Source: Candidatus Nitrosopumilus sediminis (GTDB taxonomy: Archaea; Thermoproteota; Nitrososphaeria; Nitrososphaerales; Nitrosopumilaceae). From it: a stretch of DNA of 64,000 nt. A program made the position numbers and the translations under genes. This document shows, in pieces, positions 61,733 through 64,000 of the stretch. The notes under the pieces were generated by a model. That model searched no databases. It saw only the letters and a program-made list of their open reading frames with translations, and was not told the DNA's origin. Position 1 is the stretch's first letter, and each line of letters starts with the position of its first letter. Location: positions 1,178,001 through 1,242,000 of the forward strand of contig NC_018656.1 in assembly GCF_000299395.1 (NCBI RefSeq), in the 5' to 3' direction.

Positions 61733-63360
61733 TTCAATCCTTCTGCTATTCCATCACGTCTTACTTCAGCTACTCCATGAAATCCATCCTGTGTTTGTAA
61801 TTTCATTACTGCATGAATTGCACCATGATAAAATGAATATCTGTCTTTTATAGAAATTTCATATCCCATTTCTTTAAGATAGTTAATAATTTCAGTTCGA
61901 AATCCTCCATCTTCTATACTAACAGTGCCATTTATGGAGCAATGAAATCGTGGTCTTTCAATCGCATCACTCATAGGAAGATTACCGTCAATTATTCGTG
62001 ATAGGAATTGAGTAACAGTAGAAAATATTCTCTGACTGCCTGGGCTTCCAAGCACCATCCAAAGTTTAGAATTATTGAAAATTAATGCAGGAGATACAGA
62101 AGTCCACGGTATAGCATTAGGTCTAATGTAAAAGGGATGATTTGGGTTAGTAAATTCAAATGCAGACATGTAATTGTTGTATAAAAATCCCAACCCATCA
62201 GCTGCTGCTTTAGAACCATAGGCAAGTTCGATAGATTGAGTGATACCTACAGCATTTCCCTCATCATCCATAGTTGATAGATGTGTTGTATCTTCACCAC
62301 CAAAATCAGGATCAATCATGGGCAATGTGGCATCCATAGAATTATGAATTGAATCAGCCATCTGTTTTGCAAAGGATCTTTGGAGATGTATTTTTTCCAC
62401 AATTTGATCATATGTGTGTCGATTAAATGGTCGCTGAACTCGATGTAAGAATGCTTTTCTGAAGGTTTCTGCAACAAAATGATATGAGCTAGGTTTTGAG
62501 CTACGCAAAAATTTGGAAGGGAGATGATTAAGCATCATGAGTGTAAGTAACAAAGTTCTTCCAGCTGCAGGGGGAGGTAGTGTTACAACAGTTAAATGTC
62601 TATATTTTCTGCTAATAGGTTTTCGAATTAATGGTTCTGGTATGTATGACAAATCTTCTTCCTGAATTAGACCTCTATTATTTTTCATATCAAGAGCAAT
62701 TTTTTTTGCAATTTCACCATGATAGAAAATTTGATATCCATAATCTGAAATCATGCCAAGCGTTGCAGCTAGATCTTTTTGAACGAATCTATCTCCAACA
62801 TCATATGGAACAACACCATCTTTTAAGAAATATTTCGCACCTGATTTAGATTTGATTGAAAGAAAATTTTTTAGTTCTCTTTCTTGTAAGTCATGTTGGA
62901 GTTGGGTAATTTTGTATCCTTTTTTGGCAATGTGAATTGATGGTGCAACTATTTTTTGCCATTCCAATTTACCGTATCTTTCATGTAGAAATCCAATTAG
63001 AGCCAAAGTGCTTGGAACTGTGGTTGCTTTGTACCCCAGACGACGATTTTTTGTCTTTGTGTAAGCTGATGAATTTGCCAAAGAAGGAGAACGACTAGAG
63101 CCATCAATTGCGTATGATTTTCCATTAACATGAATAATTCCCATAGATTGGCCTCCAATTCCAGAAGCTTGAGGTTCACACACACCTAATGCAAGGGCTG
63201 TTGCACATGCTGCATCAATTGCATTGCCTCCTTTTTTGAGCATTTCAACTCCTGCCTTTGTTGCATCAGGAAATGCTGATGACACCATACCTCTTTTTGC
63301 AACGGAGCATTTCTTGTTAGAAGTAGCTTTGAATGATTTTTCTATTTGTTCAAGCTTCAA
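61729..63360 (-). CDS. ggt: Gamma-glutamyltransferase-like Ntn hydrolase
   Basis: A 543-residue GGT-family enzyme. The autoprocessing/nucleophile Thr358 is in GEDTTHLSTMDDEGN; the oxyanion-type GSPGSQRIF follows (near 455-463). There is no signal peptide, unlike many bacterial GGTs, so it is probably cytoplasmic. Family members cleave gamma-glutamyl bonds or make gamma-glutamyl amino acids; cephalosporin-acylase-like members exist. It lies 15 nt downstream of the K+ channel gene and overlaps the FGase-like gene by 4 nt. Confidence 0.87.
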   Translation of the reverse strand: MKLEQIEKSFKATSNKKCSVAKRGMVSSAFPDATKAGVEMLKKGGNAIDAACATALALGVCEPQASGIGGQSMGIIHVNGKSYAIDGSSRSPSLANSSAYTKTKNRRLGYKATTVPSTLALIGFLHERYGKLEWQKIVAPSIHIAKKGYKITQLQHDLQERELKNFLSIKSKSGAKYFLKDGVVPYDVGDRFVQKDLAATLGMISDYGYQIFYHGEIAKKIALDMKNNRGLIQEEDLSYIPEPLIRKPISRKYRHLTVVTLPPPAAGRTLLLTLMMLNHLPSKFLRSSKPSSYHFVAETFRKAFLHRVQRPFNRHTYDQIVEKIHLQRSFAKQMADSIHNSMDATLPMIDPDFGGEDTTHLSTMDDEGNAVGITQSIELAYGSKAAADGLGFLYNNYMSAFEFTNPNHPFYIRPNAIPWTSVSPALIFNNSKLWMVLGSPGSQRIFSTVTQFLSRIIDGNLPMSDAIERPRFHCSINGTVSIEDGGFRTEIINYLKEMGYEISIKDRYSFYHGAIHAVMKLQTQDGFHGVAEVRRDGIAEGLN

Positions 63361-63375
63361 TTTCCAATTCCTTCT

Positions 63376-64000
63376 TTAATTACGAGATATATCCTTTCCA
63401 CAGTGAGGACAGGTATTGTTATTCTGCATCTTCTTTTTTCTTAGCTCTTCAGTAAATGCAGATGCCATAATCCCTGTAGGGATTGCATAGACAGCAATTC
63501 CAATTACAGCAACACCAGCAGCAATTAATTTCCCAGGCACAGTTACGGGGTAAACATCACCATAACCTATAGTGGTAAGAGTAACAATTCCCCACCACAT
63601 AGATGCAGGAATGCTAGAAAAAGCTTCAGGTTGTACTTCATGTTCGGCATGATACATCAAACTAGATGCAAAAATCAATACAATAAATAAAATAAAAAAT
63701 GCAACTGCTAAGTCCCCTGCCTTTGATTTGAATACATGTCCCAAAGTTTGCATCGGATCAGAATACCTTGCAAGTTTGAAGAGTCTGAACAATCTCAAAA
63801 GTCTAATTATTCTAATGAAGCGAGTATCTGCAACCACAAAAGGTAAGAAGAATGGAAGTATTGCAGCTAAATCAACTAGCATCATAGGAGTGAATACAAA
63901 TCTAATAAAACCTAACTTTGAATTTTGATATTTTGGGTTTAGTTTACAAACCATAATTCTTCCAATGTATTCTGATGTGAAAATAATAATGGAAAATACT
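63376..64000 (-). CDS. Voltage-gated K+ channel, N-terminus outside window
   Basis: The frame is open through the right edge at 64000, beyond an internal ATG at 63954 (SEYIGRIMVCKLNP continues upstream without a stop). The voltage sensor S4 has spaced arginines (RFIRIIRLLRLFRLFKLAR). The pore has the selectivity filter TTIGYGD. The C-terminus ends with a CPHCG half zinc ribbon. It resembles KvAP-type channels. S1 and part of S2 lie outside. The GGT gene follows by 15 nt. Confidence 0.9.
   Translation of the reverse strand, partial: VFSIIIFTSEYIGRIMVCKLNPKYQNSKLGFIRFVFTPMMLVDLAAILPFFLPFVVADTRFIRIIRLLRLFRLFKLARYSDPMQTLGHVFKSKAGDLAVAFFILFIVLIFASSLMYHAEHEVQPEAFSSIPASMWWGIVTLTTIGYGDVYPVTVPGKLIAAGVAVIGIAVYAIPTGIMASAFTEELRKKKMQNNNTCPHCGKDISRN

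Overview
The window is a stretch of chromosome from a marine-type ammonia-oxidising archaeon of the Nitrososphaerota (Thaumarchaeota), most likely Nitrosopumilus or a close relative. The marker genes agree: a copper nitrite reductase of the archaeal NirK type, a multicopper oxidase fused to a cupredoxin and a beta-propeller, a eukaryote-like DNA topoisomerase IB, a divergent FtsZ-like protein, archaeal DnaG, L31e/L39e, TFB, a proteasome alpha subunit, and two enzymes of the 3-hydroxypropionate/4-hydroxybutyrate carbon-fixation cycle. The DNA is AT-rich, genes are tightly packed on both strands with many 1-14 nt overlaps, and many promoters look leaderless (TATA box about 25-35 bp from the start codon).

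Layout. 0-8 kb: a secreted repeat protein cut by the window edge, serA, nirK, class II fumarase, a methylthiotransferase, the FtsZ-like protein, L31e-L39e and a CoA-type Nudix hydrolase. 8-12.5 kb: cobalamin-dependent methionine synthase split into two genes (homocysteine domain; pterin, B12 and activation domains) facing a MetF-like reductase. 12.5-20 kb: an MFS carrier, the 1074-residue copper oxidase fusion and an ABC importer operon whose binding-protein gene is frameshifted. 19.7-29 kb: a large arginine/lysine block, argG-lysW-argX-lysY-lysZ-lysJ-lysM, then homocitrate synthase-lysW2-lysX-lysK. Two carrier/ATP-grasp pairs appear to share one set of kinase, reductase, aminotransferase and hydrolase. 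29-35 kb: diphthamide and flavin cofactor genes (RibL and RibK meet tail to tail), dnaG, IscA-type and CBS proteins, two small regulators and a cupredoxin. 35-38 kb: 3-hydroxypropionyl-CoA dehydratase/crotonyl-CoA hydratase and the ADP-forming acyl-CoA synthetase. 38-50.7 kb: glutamine amidotransferase, Toprim protein, glutamate dehydrogenase, proteasome alpha, methyltransferase, MFS, PII, TatA, an orphan DNA methyltransferase divergent from a DUF1998 helicase, an SDR and topoisomerase IB.

An intron-containing elongator tRNA-Met (50,755-50,869) marks a change of character. From there to about 61 kb the DNA holds mostly lineage-specific genes. A TFB gene sits in a series of very small genes (about 30-55 codons) that mostly encode CxxC zinc-ribbon peptides. 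These are followed by a Kazal-DUF4377 exported protein, a dicarboxylate/amino-acid:cation symporter, a stand-alone Lrp ligand domain, and SHOCT and PRC-barrel proteins. The window ends with a leftward operon of voltage-gated K+ channel (cut by the edge), gamma-glutamyltransferase and an N-formylglutamate amidohydrolase-like enzyme.

No rRNA, CRISPR array, transposase, integrase or prophage genes were seen. The points most worth checking are the TFB/zinc-microprotein cluster, the second LysW ending in Gln instead of Glu, the A6-tract frameshift in the ABC binding protein, the noncanonical tRNA-Met intron, the degenerate FtsZ-like GTPase, and the methyltransferase/helicase pair.
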